A DNA stretch of 64,000 nucleotides from Bifidobacterium sp. ESL0745 (GCF_029433335.1 NZ_JAQTHX010000001.1:1550001-1614000); one strand, 5' to 3'. Positions 17,962 to 27,551 are shown, counted from the stretch's first letter. Made by a program: numbers and translations. The notes: generated from the letters alone by a model not told the origin.

Positions 17962-18075
17962 TTACCTCTGGTTCTCTGCCACGAATAACTCACAGCTGAG
18001 CGAACTACCAGCGCTACGACCAGCACGAAAACCGGTAAGTGCCGTTTCAATGGTTGCTGTCGGATTATTCATCAT
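17962..18075 (-). CDS. Mini-ORF between trpC and trpF (37 aa)
   Basis: It starts with ATG at 18075, eight bases after the trpC stop and with a strong GGAGG in the gap (TAGGAGGCGACATG). Its TAA ends four bases before the trpF ATG. The first residues MMNNP come from ATGATGAATAATCCG. The second ATG onward (ATGAATAATCCG) matches the trpF start (ATGAGTAATTCG) at 10 of 12 bases. The product, ending CELFVAENQR, has no recognisable domain. It fills the trpC-trpF gap completely, as expected for a translational coupler. Confidence 0.45.
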   Translation of the reverse strand: MMNNPTATIETALTGFRAGRSAGSSLSCELFVAENQR

Positions 18076-18083
18076 GTCGCCTC

Positions 18084-18934
<851 letters not shown>

Positions 18935-18935
<1 letters not shown>

Positions 18936-19027
18936 TACCTTTGCACTTTCCTCTCGTTGATTTCAACGGTCATACATCCGCAAACCACTGCATTACATCG
19001 AGCAATTCGTTTGGAATCCGTTGCCAT
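18935..19027 (-). CDS. Mini-ORF upstream of trpC (30 aa)
   Basis: The ATG at 19027 (or a GTG at 19045 giving 36 residues) leads to a TAA that overlaps the trpC start as TAATG. The first residues MATDSKRIA resemble the TrpC start MADSENILQRIA. No strong Shine-Dalgarno precedes it, so it is the weakest of the four mini-ORFs in this operon. It has no recognisable domain. Confidence 0.3.
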
Positions 19028-19056
19028 TTCAACTTTTATCGTCACTATCAGCGGCA

Positions 19057-19114
19057 GGAAGTTCACGAACGCACGAAGCAATGTCAGCTACAAACGACAA
19101 GTTCGTGAACTTCC
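19057..19114 (-). other. Inverted repeat in the trpD-trpC gap
   Basis: A perfect 14-base inverted repeat, GGAAGTTCACGAAC and GTTCGTGAACTTCC, with a 30-base loop begins 16 bases after the trpD stop. No T run follows, so it is more likely an mRNA processing or stability element, or a protein-binding site, than a terminator. Confidence 0.55.
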
Positions 19115-19130
19115 GGCCACGTTTCAGTCC

Positions 19131-20177
19131 TTATTTATCAGCGTCAGCCTTGGCGAACGCCTGCGAACCGGCGACGAAGGTGTCGAGCGTCTTCATCGCG
19201 GCACCGGAGTCGATCTGCTTGCGGGCGATTTCCACGCCTTGCCCGATGGACGAGGCGACGCCGCAAACATACAGCGCGCAAGCGGCGTTGAACAGCGCGG
19301 CTTCGAGCTTCGGACCTTTCTCCTTGCCACTCAGGATGGCGCGGGTAATCTCAGCGTTCTGTGGCGGGGTGGCGCCGAGCAGGTCGCTCTTCTGGCAACG
19401 GGTCAGGCCGAACTCTTCCGGCGTCAACGTCATCGGATGGTATTCGCCGTCGCGCAGCTCACAGGCCGCGGTTTCGGCGGAAAGCGAGACCTCGTCCATC
19501 TTGTCGCGGCCGTAGACCACCAGCGCGCGCTTGACGCCGAGGCTCTCGAGCACGTGAGCGATGGGTTCCACGAGGTACTCGTCATAGACGCCGAGCAGGA
19601 AGTACTCGGGACGCGCGGGGTTGGTGAGCGGCCCGAGAATGTTGAAGACGGTGCGGAAACCGAGTTCCTTGCGGATCGGGCCGACGTAGCGCATCGCGGT
19701 GTGGTAACGCTGGGCGAAGAGGAAGGTGAAGTTGTCCTTATCGAGCAGGTCGACCGCTTCTTCCGGCGACAGCGAGATGTTTGCGCCGAGGGCTTCGAGG
19801 CAGTCGGCGGTGCCACACTGCGAGCTGGCTGCGCGGTTGCCATGCTTGGTCACCTTGGCGCCGGCGGCCGCCGAAATCAGTGCCGCGGTGGTGGAGATGT
19901 TGAAGGTGTTGGCGCCGTCACCGCCGGTGCCGACGATATCGATCGTCTCGATGCCGGGGTGTGGTACAGGGGTGGCCAGTTCACGCATGGCCGCCGCACA
20001 GCCTGCGATCTCATCGATGGTCTCGGCCTTGGTCGACTTGGTGGAAAGCGCCGCGAGGAAGGCCGCGTTCTGGGTCGGCGTCGATTTGCCGCCCATGATT
20101 TCCTTCATCGCCTGATAGGCCTCGTCGTAGGTGAGGTCGTGCTTGTTGACGATTTTGACGATTGCTTCACTGATCAT
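19131..20177 (-). CDS. trpD: Anthranilate phosphoribosyltransferase
   Basis: Transfers the phosphoribosyl group of PRPP to anthranilate. The class III phosphoribosyltransferase motifs are [18 protein letters not shown] (PRPP pyrophosphate loop), [41 protein letters not shown] and GRDKMDEVS. At 348 residues it is full length and is not fused to trpG. The Shine-Dalgarno AGGAAAT precedes the ATG. It is separated from trpG by an AT-rich gap of 81 bases without a mini-ORF. Confidence 0.96.
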   Translation of the reverse strand: MISEAIVKIVNKHDLTYDEAYQAMKEIMGGKSTPTQNAAFLAALSTKSTKAETIDEIAGCAAAMRELATPVPHPGIETIDIVGTGGDGANTFNISTTAALISAAAGAKVTKHGNRAASSQCGTADCLEALGANISLSPEEAVDLLDKDNFTFLFAQRYHTAMRYVGPIRKELGFRTVFNILGPLTNPARPEYFLLGVYDEYLVEPIAHVLESLGVKRALVVYGRDKMDEVSLSAETAACELRDGEYHPMTLTPEEFGLTRCQKSDLLGATPPQNAEITRAILSGKEKGPKLEAALFNAACALYVCGVASSIGQGVEIARKQIDSGAAMKTLDTFVAGSQAFAKADADK

Positions 20178-20258
20178 TGTGATTTCCTTTGATTGATTGG
20201 TTAATAATTTTTGTTTCGATTTGATAATTACTTGATAATAAAATTCAAAGATCTATGC

Positions 20259-20846
20259 TCAATTGCCGAACCTTTCGACAACACCGATGAAATTCTTGAG
20301 AATCTGCCCGCCGAGCGGGGTCAAGATGCTTTCTGGATGGAATTGGACGCCGAACGTCGGGTCGGCGGCGTGAGCCACGGCCATAATTTCGTCGGTTCCA
20401 TCGGTTCGGGCGACGACGCGCAACGTATCCGGCAACGTCGCCTTGTCGGCCTCAAGCGAGTGGTACCGCGCAGCCTGAATCCGCGAGGGCATGCCGGCGA
20501 AAAGCGGGCAGTCGTTGTCAAGTTCGACCGGCGAGGCCTTGCCGTGCATGAGTTCGGCGGCGGGAACGACCTTGCCGCCCAGCGCCTCGCAGATGGCCTG
20601 ATGGCCGAGGCAGACGCCCAGAATCGGCACCGTCCCGGAAAGCTTATGCACCACATCCTCGCAGATTCCGGCGTCCACAGGCTTGCCCGGACCCGGCGAA
20701 AGGACGATGCCGTCGGAACCCAGCGCGGCGAGACCGGCGACGTCGAGGTCGTCGTTACGCACCACGTTGACGTCCGGCTCGATGGAACCGATGAGCTGGT
20801 AAAGATTGTAGGAGAAGCTGTCGTAGTTGTCGACGATGGTGATCAT
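20259..20846 (-). CDS. trpG: Anthranilate synthase component II (glutamine amidotransferase)
   Basis: Supplies ammonia from glutamine to TrpE. The 195-residue class I amidotransferase has the oxyanion strand GIVLSPGPGKPVDAG, the nucleophilic Cys in ILGVCLGHQAICEALGG, and the His-Glu pair in GVQFHPESILTPLG. It belongs to the TrpG/PabA group and may also serve folate synthesis if no separate PabA exists. Its ATG overlaps the stop of a 33-codon mini-ORF as ATGA. Confidence 0.95.
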   Translation of the reverse strand: MITIVDNYDSFSYNLYQLIGSIEPDVNVVRNDDLDVAGLAALGSDGIVLSPGPGKPVDAGICEDVVHKLSGTVPILGVCLGHQAICEALGGKVVPAAELMHGKASPVELDNDCPLFAGMPSRIQAARYHSLEADKATLPDTLRVVARTDGTDEIMAVAHAADPTFGVQFHPESILTPLGGQILKNFIGVVERFGN

Positions 20847-20944
20847 GCGATGCCTCCAGAGATTGCGTTGCTGCCCTCGAAACGGCAGCTTGCGTCGATT
20901 TCGTTGATTTGAACGACCGTGCTGGCTTCATTGATGGTGATCAT
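20843..20944 (-). CDS. Mini-ORF between trpE and trpG (33 aa)
   Basis: The ATG at 20944 overlaps the trpE stop as ATGA, and the TGA overlaps the trpG start as ATGA. The 23 bases around its start, including GGAGGCATCGCATG and ATCACCATC, are repeated exactly around the trpG start. The product therefore begins MITI like TrpG and ends GGIA like TrpE. Each copy carries its own GGAGG. This looks like a tandem duplication of the trpE-trpG junction that left an in-frame coupling ORF. Confidence 0.55.
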   Translation of the reverse strand: MITINEASTVVQINEIDASCRFEGSNAISGGIA

Positions 20945-22527
20945 GCGATGCCTCCGTTCGCTTGATTGATGGCGTCCACGACGGCGAGCGCCTTATTGCG
21001 GCATTCCTCGAATTCCTTGTCGGGGTTGGAATCGGCGACGATGCCCGCGCCGGATTGCACGCAGACCTTGCCGTTGTGCTTGAAGGCCAGACGGATGCCG
21101 ATGCAGGTGTCGAGGTTGCCGGAAAAGTCGAGGTAGCCGATGGCCCCACCGTAGATGTCGCGCGGGGAATCCTCGAGTTCCGCGATGATCTGGCAGGCGC
21201 GGATTTTCGGCGCTCCGGAAAGCGTTCCGGCCGGAAGCACCGCATCGATGACATCCAGCGCGTCCTTGCCGTCGGCAAGTTGACCGGCGACCGTGGAACC
21301 GATATGCATGACATGTGAGAACCGCAGGATATCGTGCAGCCGCTCGACTTCAACGCTGCCGAGTTTGGAGACGCGGCCGATGTCGTTGCGCCCGAGATCG
21401 ACCAGCATGTTGTGCTCGGCCAGTTCCTTTTCGTCGCTCAGCAGGTCCTGCTCGATCAGCTTGTCCTCTTCCGGCGTCGCGCCGCGCGGACGGGTTCCAG
21501 CGAGCGGGTAGGTCAGCAGCTTGCCATCTTCGAGGCGCACCAACGTCTCGGGCGAGGCGGCGGCGATTTCGATGTCGTCGCTGGACATGAAGACCATGTA
21601 GGGGCTCGGGTTTTCGGCACGCATAAGCCTGTAGGCGTCGAAAAGGCTGCCGGAAGCCGAAGCCACGCTGGGGTTGGAGAGCACGACCTGGAAGATGTCG
21701 CCGGCATAGATATGTTCCTTGGCCTTCTCAATCATCTTGCCGTATTGTTCACGATTGAGCGTCAGCTGCAGTGGTCCGTCAAGTTCCAGCGGCTTGAAAT
21801 CGTAACGCTTGCCGTTCTCGAGAATCTGTTGCATTTGCTCGATTTGCGTAACCGCGCGCTCGTAGGAGGCGTCCACATCGTTGGTGTCGACGCCGGCGAT
21901 GAGCTGCAGGCGCTGGCGGTAGGAATCGAAGGAAATGAGCTGGTCGAACAGCATCAGGTCGACGTCGGGCAACGCCTTGGGGTCGCGGGTCGCCTGCCGC
22001 AATGTCGGCTCGGCGTAGGCGAAATAACCGAAGGAGAAGTAGCCGACCAAACCGCCGGCGAACGGCGGGAACCCTTCAAACCGAGGGCTGGAATATTGGG
22101 CGAGTACCTTGCGGATCGCGTCGCTGGGATGATCGACGCGCTTGTGCTCGACCACAACGTCATCGGCGTCCGAGCCGGCGGGGGCGACGCGCTTGATTCT
22201 CAAATCGCCGGCCTTGCAGGTCAGTTCCAGCGTCGGCGCGAATCCGAGGAAGCTGTAGCGACCCATGCGCTGGTCGGCCTCGGCGCTTTCCAGCAGGAAG
22301 CAATGATTGGAAGCGGCACGCACCCGGCGCATGGCCTCGATGGCGGTCAGGCGATCGGCAAGCAGTTCGCGCATCACCGGGATACGACGGTATTGACCGG
22401 TTTTCGCCAATTCGCGCACTTCGTCAAGCGTCGGCCGAATGCCCGCGTACCGCTTTTCGTCCGCAGCGCCTCGCACGGCAGCATTGCCGTTCGAGCCCAC
22501 CGTAGCATCCGCACTCATGGTCATCAT
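20941..22527 (-). CDS. trpE: Anthranilate synthase component I
   Basis: Makes anthranilate from chorismate and ammonia. The 528 residues include the N-terminal feedback region, with a LLES motif (NHCFLLESAEA) typical of the tryptophan-binding site, and the chorismate-binding core: EIAAASPETLVRLEDG, LAGTRPRGATPEED, NMLVDLGRNDIGRVS, VAGQLADGKDALDVIDAV and LPAGTLSGAPKIRA. The ATG at 22527 is chosen because GGGAGG lies five bases upstream. A GTG at 22533 overlaps that site. It is the first gene of the operon and lies behind a T-box leader. Confidence 0.96.
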   Translation of the reverse strand: MMTMSADATVGSNGNAAVRGAADEKRYAGIRPTLDEVRELAKTGQYRRIPVMRELLADRLTAIEAMRRVRAASNHCFLLESAEADQRMGRYSFLGFAPTLELTCKAGDLRIKRVAPAGSDADDVVVEHKRVDHPSDAIRKVLAQYSSPRFEGFPPFAGGLVGYFSFGYFAYAEPTLRQATRDPKALPDVDLMLFDQLISFDSYRQRLQLIAGVDTNDVDASYERAVTQIEQMQQILENGKRYDFKPLELDGPLQLTLNREQYGKMIEKAKEHIYAGDIFQVVLSNPSVASASGSLFDAYRLMRAENPSPYMVFMSSDDIEIAAASPETLVRLEDGKLLTYPLAGTRPRGATPEEDKLIEQDLLSDEKELAEHNMLVDLGRNDIGRVSKLGSVEVERLHDILRFSHVMHIGSTVAGQLADGKDALDVIDAVLPAGTLSGAPKIRACQIIAELEDSPRDIYGGAIGYLDFSGNLDTCIGIRLAFKHNGKVCVQSGAGIVADSNPDKEFEECRNKALAVVDAINQANGGIA

Positions 22528-22559
22528 GGGCACCTCCCGGAGGCCTTCGCCTCATTTTG

Positions 22560-22857
22560 GGACTAAAAAAGCCCGTCCCAGCTGTCAATTACAGCCAAGG
22601 ACGAGCGAATATATGCCCGCGGTGCCACCTTGGTTCACGGTTTCCCGTGCCCTTATGAAACGCCAACACGTTTCCGGCAACTGACGTATGCCTTACGTCG
22701 CAGCCTCATGACCGGAAAATCCAGCCAATCGGTGCGCCCTCAGCGGCCCACTCAACGGTTCGCATCTCGTCCCGGCTCTCACCATCCCAGGCTCGCTCAT
22801 CGCGCGTTTCCGTCTACTTCCCCGCTTCATCGGTTTGTAGTGTTTAATTATTGCTGC
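22560..22857 (-). promoter_or_regulatory. T-box riboswitch with tryptophan (UGG) specifier
   Basis: On the minus strand, stem I opens with AGCGG-GGAAGTAG, carrying the AGUA bulge at 22818-22815, and closes with TGG-G-CCGCT (22750-22742). The specifier triplet is therefore UGG (Trp), followed by a purine. The distal loop GAGCGAGCC-TGGGATGGTGAGAG matches T-box stem I. The antiterminator is CCAAGG-UGGCACC-GCGGGC pairing with GCUCGU-CCUUGG (22633-22595). The C after UGG fits discriminator G73 of tRNA-Trp. Uncharged tRNA-Trp should therefore switch on transcription of the trp operon. Confidence 0.9.
22565..22603 (-). terminator. T-box-controlled terminator before trpE
   Basis: CGTCC and GCTGT pair with ACAGC and GGACG, followed by GGGCTTTTTT. 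The 5' arm overlaps the 3' arm of the antiterminator (22606-22595), so the two structures exclude each other. Confidence 0.85.
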
Positions 22858-24291
22858 TTACGCTACACGTTCGTTTTTGCGCCTGTCAAATTCACTGGTC
22901 CAATCGGGGTGAAGAATACGGTCGGATTTGTCGGCACGAATCGCGTCAAAAGTAAAGCATTGCAAGGCTTCCTGCGCACTCATCGCAATCGGCTTGGAAG
23001 CGTCCGGCATGTGGACATTGTGCGATTGACGAACGCCAAGCAGCCACGCACAATAGCCGATGATCTGCTCCGGCTTGACCCCGTCCGCACGCAAGGTGCC
23101 GATATCAAGCGAATGTTTGCGCTTGGCCAAACGCGTCCCGGTCGGGTCGTCGATCAACGGCAGGTGCATGTAAGCGGGATATTCCGCAGTTTCATTGACC
23201 TGACAAGTCGGGGAATTATTCAATCTCGATAGATTACGATTATCTATGCGTCGAACATTATCCGATTTTGGACAATTACGGTTATCTATCGGCTGGCAAT
23301 CATTCGTTCTTAAAGTGTTACGATTACCTTCATATCGATTATCCGTCCCGATGAGATCATTACTGGTGCCGACCCCGTATTTCGCGGCAAAACCAGAAGC
23401 GATCAAGGCACGCCTAATCCAAATCTGCAGCGCCGTGGAACGCAGGAGATCACGGCCGCGAACGATGTCGTTGACGCCCATCAGCAGGTCATCGACCACC
23501 ACCGCAAGCTGGTAGGAGAAGATGCCGTCGGAGCGGCGAATCACGGTATCGCCGACTTCTCGCGGCAAATCGAAACGTTGTCTGCCGAATATCCGGTCAT
23601 CAAATGTGACGATACTTTCGGGCGCACCTTCCGGCGGCACTGCTATACGTAACGAATGCCGGGCTCCTGCTTCCAAACGCGAGCGCACCTCATCGGGGTG
23701 TTCGGCCAACAGTTTCCGGCATGTTCCCGGATAGATCAGGAACCGATCGCCCTCCTGCGGTGCCGAAGCAACACGCAAGTCGGCACGCGAGCAAAAACAG
23801 GGATAGACCAGCGGGAAATCAGCGAATGGCAACGAGCCGTTTGACGATAATGCACTTCCCCCGGCACGCCGACGCTTAATGCCACCTTGAACCGTTTTGC
23901 CAGACAACGAATCATAGCCATCCGACGAAGTTGAGGAACCGTCAAAACTTTCAGAACCATCGACTCCCGAATCGTGCATATCTGCGCAGATAACGGTATC
24001 CAAATCTATGGATTCCAGCGAATGCAAGGCCTCCTCGTAGATATCCGTGCGCTGCGACTGATAAACCGGCCCGCCGTCCCAATCCAGACCGAGCCAGTGC
24101 AGATCGTCCATGATCCATTTGTCGGCGTCCTTCAGAGCGCGAGGTCCATCGACGTCCTCGATGCGCAGGAGTACTTTGCCTGATCCGCCACCAGCATATG
24201 CGGAAAGCCACGCAGCCAGCATCGCGTAGACATTGCCGATGTGCATGCGACCAGAAGGTGTGGGTGCGAAGCGACCAATCCGCCCGCTCAT
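22858..24291 (-). CDS. gluQRS: Glutamyl-Q tRNA(Asp) synthetase with two unusual insertions
   Basis: A truncated class I glutamyl-tRNA synthetase that attaches glutamate to queuosine at tRNA-Asp. The HIGH-like motif is in [14 protein letters not shown], the zinc-site residues in [11 protein letters not shown] and YPGTCR, and the KMSKS-like region is TRLAKRKHS. The usual length is about 300 residues and this one has 477. One insertion, rich in S, G and D, sits before the zinc motif. The second contains [19 protein letters not shown] and [11 protein letters not shown], encoded by AT-rich near-repeats at about 23215-23350. The ATG at 24291 overlaps the upstream stop as ATGA. The trp promoter lies in its 3' end. 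Confidence 0.85.
   Translation of the reverse strand: MSGRIGRFAPTPSGRMHIGNVYAMLAAWLSAYAGGGSGKVLLRIEDVDGPRALKDADKWIMDDLHWLGLDWDGGPVYQSQRTDIYEEALHSLESIDLDTVICADMHDSGVDGSESFDGSSTSSDGYDSLSGKTVQGGIKRRRAGGSALSSNGSLPFADFPLVYPCFCSRADLRVASAPQEGDRFLIYPGTCRKLLAEHPDEVRSRLEAGARHSLRIAVPPEGAPESIVTFDDRIFGRQRFDLPREVGDTVIRRSDGIFSYQLAVVVDDLLMGVNDIVRGRDLLRSTALQIWIRRALIASGFAAKYGVGTSNDLIGTDNRYEGNRNTLRTNDCQPIDNRNCPKSDNVRRIDNRNLSRLNNSPTCQVNETAEYPAYMHLPLIDDPTGTRLAKRKHSLDIGTLRADGVKPEQIIGYCAWLLGVRQSHNVHMPDASKPIAMSAQEALQCFTFDAIRADKSDRILHPDWTSEFDRRKNERVA
22860..22889 (-). promoter_or_regulatory. Probable promoter of the trp operon
   Basis: TTGACA at 22889-22884, an 18-base spacer, then TAGCGT at 22865-22860, inside the last codons of gluQRS. 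A start near 22853 would give a leader of about 325 bases holding the whole T-box. Confidence 0.55.
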
Positions 24292-25913
24292 CGCACCCAC
24301 AGCTCGGGATCGGTCGGCCACTCGTTGGGCGTGCAGCCACGCAGGTTCATCGACTGTTCCTGCATAAGCGGCGCCGGCGCGCCTGGGGCGGGGCACGAAG
24401 GATCGTTGTCGAAATGGCCGAGGCGATGGCCGGTTTCGTGGTTGATGACCATCACGCGGTAACGGTCGATGCCCATACCGGCGGCCAACAACTGCGGAGT
24501 GGCGCCGTTGAACCGGTCGATGTTGATGACCACGTCATTGCCCACGCAGCAGCTGTAGTTGTTGGAGCAGGTCGGCGAGAACGTTTTCATCTGCGAGGCC
24601 TGCGAAAGGTAGACCGTGAAATCGCAACGGCTGGAATTCGCGCTATACGCGAAGGTCGCGCCGGCGCGAGGCCAGCCACGTTGATCGTTCAATGTGCGGA
24701 ACACCGTGTTTTCGAACGACTGTAATACATCATTGCCACCGACATCGCCCCTGCTGGCCACGCAATAGGAATACTGGCGGTTCGGCTTGCCGCTGGCGGC
24801 AGCCGTCGTTTGGGCCTTGGCGAGAATGTCAGTGCGCTCGCGGTCGGTCAACGTCTTCTGCTGGTCCGCTTTCGCAGAATCGGCCTTGGGTGGCTTAGCT
24901 TTTTTGCTAACGCTCGACTTGCTCGATTTCGATTGCTTCGACTGTTTTGATTGCGAGGAAACCTGCGACGAGCCTTGCGCCGACTTGGAATTATCACGAT
25001 GGTTAGCGGACGACGCCAGCGCCCTGCAGCCGAAGACGATGGCGATGATGACCACCACGGCCACCACCAGCGCGGCGATGCGGCGCGCCTGGTAGACGGA
25101 TTTGGAAACCGGACGCGAAGCCGTATCGCCCGATTGTTCTGCCGAAACCTTCGGCGTGGAGCTTTCGGAGGTTTTGGAACCGAGCACGGAACCGATGAAC
25201 CCTTGCGAAATCGCGGAATCATCGAATTTGTTATCGTCTTTATGGCTTTCAGCGCCAACCGACGCCTTCCGCTGCGATGAGCCGCCTATATCTGCGGACC
25301 CGTCTGATCCGATCGGAGCTTTAGCCTGGCCAAATCCCAGAAAATCGCGGATAGAATCGAAACAACGTCGTGCAACGCGACCGAAGCCTCGCGCCGCAAC
25401 AAGCAGGGCCTTGCCCAGCCAATGCAGGCAGACACGAACGACCTTCAGCATGTTTTCGGCCAACGCAGACACATTCAACTTGTCTTTTGCATCGTTCCTT
25501 ACCGCCGCGGGGGCCTTTGGCTTGCCCCTTGAATCATTCCCAGCCGCGACATGAGCTTCCGACTTGCTCTTTGCATTCTTCCTGTCCGACGCAGACGCCA
25601 CGGGACCATTCTTTGAATTGCCCCTGGTATTGGCCGGCGGCACAGGAGGCGATTTACGTCCGTCTTTTGGCGTCTTTTCAGCTTTTGCCGCCGAACGCGC
25701 CTTAGTACCCTTCACAGGCGCCGCTGAACCATTCTTCGAATTGTTCTCGGTACCGATCGGCGGTTTAGGTGGCGGATCAAGCTTGCCTTTTACCGTCTTT
25801 GCAGCCTTGGCACCCTTGGCTGGCACCGCAGGCTTGTCCTTCGGCTTTTTGTTCCGCGGAGCTTGTGCACCCGGCCGTTGCTCACCTGTCACATCGTCTC
25901 CCGCCTCAGGCAT
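24288..25913 (-). CDS. Membrane-anchored DUF3152 protein with a metalloprotease-like motif
   Basis: A 541-residue protein. The first 270 residues are polar and low in complexity, rich in K, P, A and S. One transmembrane helix ([20 protein letters not shown]) follows, then a linker of S, K and Q, then a C-terminal DUF3152 domain. The domain carries [18 protein letters not shown], an HExxHxxGxxH-type zinc site with ETGH in place of ExxH spacing, and several Cys pairs. It probably sits outside the membrane. The family is common in actinobacteria and its substrate is unknown. It is coupled to gluQRS by ATGA. Confidence 0.75.
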   Translation of the reverse strand: MPEAGDDVTGEQRPGAQAPRNKKPKDKPAVPAKGAKAAKTVKGKLDPPPKPPIGTENNSKNGSAAPVKGTKARSAAKAEKTPKDGRKSPPVPPANTRGNSKNGPVASASDRKNAKSKSEAHVAAGNDSRGKPKAPAAVRNDAKDKLNVSALAENMLKVVRVCLHWLGKALLVAARGFGRVARRCFDSIRDFLGFGQAKAPIGSDGSADIGGSSQRKASVGAESHKDDNKFDDSAISQGFIGSVLGSKTSESSTPKVSAEQSGDTASRPVSKSVYQARRIAALVVAVVVIIAIVFGCRALASSANHRDNSKSAQGSSQVSSQSKQSKQSKSSKSSVSKKAKPPKADSAKADQQKTLTDRERTDILAKAQTTAAASGKPNRQYSYCVASRGDVGGNDVLQSFENTVFRTLNDQRGWPRAGATFAYSANSSRCDFTVYLSQASQMKTFSPTCSNNYSCCVGNDVVINIDRFNGATPQLLAAGMGIDRYRVMVINHETGHRLGHFDNDPSCPAPGAPAPLMQEQSMNLRGCTPNEWPTDPELWVR

Positions 25914-26027
25914 CAATCACTATGGGGTCAATGATAGAGATTCTTGGTGACGAGAAAACTCGTACGACACCGATTTCTCAAAATCTGCAAGTACCTATCA
26001 CCACGCAGCCAAGCTCGACACACCGCC

Positions 26028-26056
26028 TTGCGCAATTTCCACAGCGTATGTATACT
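26028..26056 (+). promoter_or_regulatory. Promoter of tRNA-Lys
   Basis: TTGCGC at 26028-26033, a 17-base spacer and TATACT at 26051-26056, 32 bases before the tRNA. Confidence 0.65.
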
Positions 26057-26087
26057 GTTCTCTTGGCTCTTGTAGTTTTAGACCAGC

Positions 26088-26161
26088 GCCCCTATAGCTC
26101 AGCTGGTTAGAGCAGCTGACTCTTAATCAGCGTGTCCGGGGTTCGAATCCCCGTGGGGGCA
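26088..26161 (+). tRNA. tRNA-Lys(CTT), probable prophage attachment site
   Basis: A full cloverleaf: acceptor GCCCCTA/TGGGGGC, D arm, anticodon arm GCTGA-CTCTTAA-TCAGC with anticodon CTT, and T arm CGGGG-TTCGAAT-CCCCG. CCA is only partly encoded (ACC). Phage genes begin directly after it, so the 3' end of this tRNA is probably attL. The second attachment copy is not in the window. Confidence 0.93.
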
Positions 26162-26167
26162 CCGATG

Positions 26168-26203
26168 AAATCCGCAGAATCGCAAGGTTCTGCGGATTTT
26201 TTG
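26168..26203 (+). terminator. Terminator after tRNA-Lys
   Basis: AATCCGCAGAA pairs with TTCTGCGGATT across an 8-base loop, followed by TTTT. Confidence 0.85.
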
Positions 26204-26330
26204 TTTGTGAAAGGCGTTCCAGCAGACCCGGCATGTATCCCAAATGTATCCCTGCGTGCAAAAAGCGTCGTCGGCCCGACTGGCACATCGGCGGCGAATT
26301 GTGAAGGTTTTTGTTTTTCTTTGTTCCGGC

Positions 26331-26358
26331 TTGATTAATTATCTAGCTGTGCTAGAAT
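26331..26358 (+). promoter_or_regulatory. Promoter at the left end of the prophage
   Basis: TTGATT, a 16-base spacer, then TAGAAT at 26353-26358, 31 bases before the small peptide gene at 26389. The 125 bases between the tRNA terminator and this site hold no gene I can support. Confidence 0.5.
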
Positions 26359-26388
26359 AATAAGTGTCAGCAAGGAAAGGAGGTGGAC

Positions 26389-26484
26389 ATGAAACCCACG
26401 GATTGGATACAGGCCATAGGTTCGTTGATAACAGCGGCCTGCGCGGTGATGGTGCTCCTGCACGACATCACGCACCAGAAATAA
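26389..26484 (+). CDS. Small hydrophobic peptide (31 aa), possibly toxin- or holin-like
   Basis: The ATG follows AAAGGAGGTGGAC, a near-perfect ribosome site, and a good promoter. The peptide is MKPTDWIQAIGSLITAACAV followed by MVLLHDITHQK: one transmembrane helix with a short charged tail. This resembles small phage membrane peptides and type I toxins in size only. An 11-bp GC hairpin follows at once. No antisense RNA could be confirmed. Confidence 0.55.
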   Translation: MKPTDWIQAIGSLITAACAVMVLLHDITHQK

Positions 26485-26490
26485 AAAGGC

Positions 26491-26521
26491 GGGTTCCGGA
26501 TAGACCTAGAATCCGGAACCC
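26491..26521 (+). other. Strong hairpin after the 31-aa peptide gene
   Basis: GGGTTCCGGAT pairs perfectly with ATCCGGAACCC across a 9-base loop. There is no T run, so it may be a processing or attenuation element within the transcript. Confidence 0.5.
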
Positions 26522-26549
26522 GGCCCACACCAATCCTACAACGGGTACC

Positions 26550-26711
26550 ATGGGAAACATGAACCAAAGAAAGACAAAAGGATGGCTGGCGCTCGCCAGC
26601 GGCGTCGTCGGCCTCGGCCTCACGTTCGGCAGCGTGCCGTGGGCCGGCGGCCTGTTCGGTCTGGCGGCCGGCGTGCTTGCGCTCGACCTCGCGCTCACAA
26701 AGAAGCAGTGA
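26550..26711 (+). CDS. Small membrane protein (about 53 aa)
   Basis: Starts at ATG 26550, or at ATG 26559, with no strong ribosome site for either. The product has two hydrophobic stretches (LALASGVVGLGLTFG and GGLFGLAAGVLALDLAL) and a KKQ end. Its stop overlaps the start of the HTH gene that follows (TGATG). The function is unknown. Confidence 0.5.
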   Translation: MGNMNQRKTKGWLALASGVVGLGLTFGSVPWAGGLFGLAAGVLALDLALTKKQ

Positions 26712-26902
26712 TGGCGGAACGCTACCTCAGCCTCACGGAAGTGGCCGACCGGCTGAGTGTGGCCACGGCAACCGTGGCCAAGCTCAACCTGCCCGAACCT
26801 GACGCGTGGATAGGCCGCACGCGCGGCTGGAGAGCCGACACCATAGACGAATGGAACGCCAACCGCCCCGGACATGGCGGACGGCCAAGGAAACGGGATT
26901 AG
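26711..26902 (+). CDS. Excisionase-like helix-turn-helix protein (63 aa)
   Basis: A short protein with a MerR/AlpA-type winged helix-turn-helix: YLSLTEVADRLSVATATVAK, then a recognition region ending GRTRGWRADTIDEWNANRPG. This layout is typical of phage excisionases and of small AlpA-like regulators. It lies close to the attachment site, which fits an excisionase, but no integrase is visible here. The tail is basic (GGRPRKRD). Confidence 0.65.
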   Translation: MAERYLSLTEVADRLSVATATVAKLNLPEPDAWIGRTRGWRADTIDEWNANRPGHGGRPRKRD

Positions 26903-26908
26903 ATACGG

Positions 26909-26952
26909 TTTTGCCCCGCACGGTTGCACGTCGTGCGGGGCAAAATTTTTTA
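26909..26952. terminator. Bidirectional terminator
   Basis: TTTTGCCCCGCACG pairs with CGTGCGGGGCAAAA, with T-rich sequence on both strands. It lies between two convergent genes. Confidence 0.88.
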
Positions 26953-26960
26953 TTATCGGA

Positions 26961-27551
26961 TCACTTGCCGAGCGGATACTCCCAGCCGAGCGATCCTCCC
27001 TGGGTGTAGACAAGCGTGCCGTCGGTCGATGGCAGATCGAAGACCACCTTTCCGTGGGCTTTGATGCCCTTGTTGATGGTAGAGGGGAGTTTCTCGGTGT
27101 CGGCCATGCAGGATTCCGCCGCCGTGCTGCCGGGCATTCCGTTCCATTGCGTTCCGTCTTTCTGGATGTATTTCCACATATAGGGTTCCCCGACGCTGAG
27201 CGACCCCAGCTTGTTGGGGTCGAAATCGGCTGTCGTTACGGCGTTGATGTCAAGCTCGACAAAATGGCCGGCCTGCGGGTTCTCCTTGTTCGGCCCGTCG
27301 CACTGCGGGCCGATGACGATGTTCGTGACCGTCCAATCCGCCACGTCCTTCCCGTCTTTCCCGGAAATGCCGGCCTCCTCGCCTATGTGCTTGACGATGT
27401 TGCCCCTGCTGCTTTTCTTGGGTTCCTGAGCCTGTTTCCCTACGGTGGGCTGCTTGTGCGGCGCGTCACCGGAGGGCTGGCTCCCGCAGGCTCCCAGGGA
27501 CAGGAGCATGGCGCTCGCCAACAGCAATGCGGTTATTCTTCTCTTTTTCAT
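26961..27551 (-). CDS. Prophage lipoprotein (196 aa), candidate lysogenic-conversion gene
   Basis: The N-terminus KKRRITALLLASAMLLSLGAC is a lipoprotein signal with lipobox LGAC, so the mature protein should be anchored to the outer face of the membrane. The body (ADWTVTNIVIGPQC, FVELDINAVTTADFDP, GTLVYTQGG) looks like a small beta-sandwich of the DUF4352/immunoglobulin-like sort found in phage lipoproteins. Such proteins are often expressed in the lysogen and can block superinfection, but that role here is inference. It is transcribed away from the repressor region. Confidence 0.65.
   Translation of the reverse strand: MKKRRITALLLASAMLLSLGACGSQPSGDAPHKQPTVGKQAQEPKKSSRGNIVKHIGEEAGISGKDGKDVADWTVTNIVIGPQCDGPNKENPQAGHFVELDINAVTTADFDPNKLGSLSVGEPYMWKYIQKDGTQWNGMPGSTAAESCMADTEKLPSTINKGIKAHGKVVFDLPSTDGTLVYTQGGSLGWEYPLGK

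Noticed and set aside
21334..22566. 410-codon plus-strand frame across trpE
   Set aside because: Antisense of trpE.
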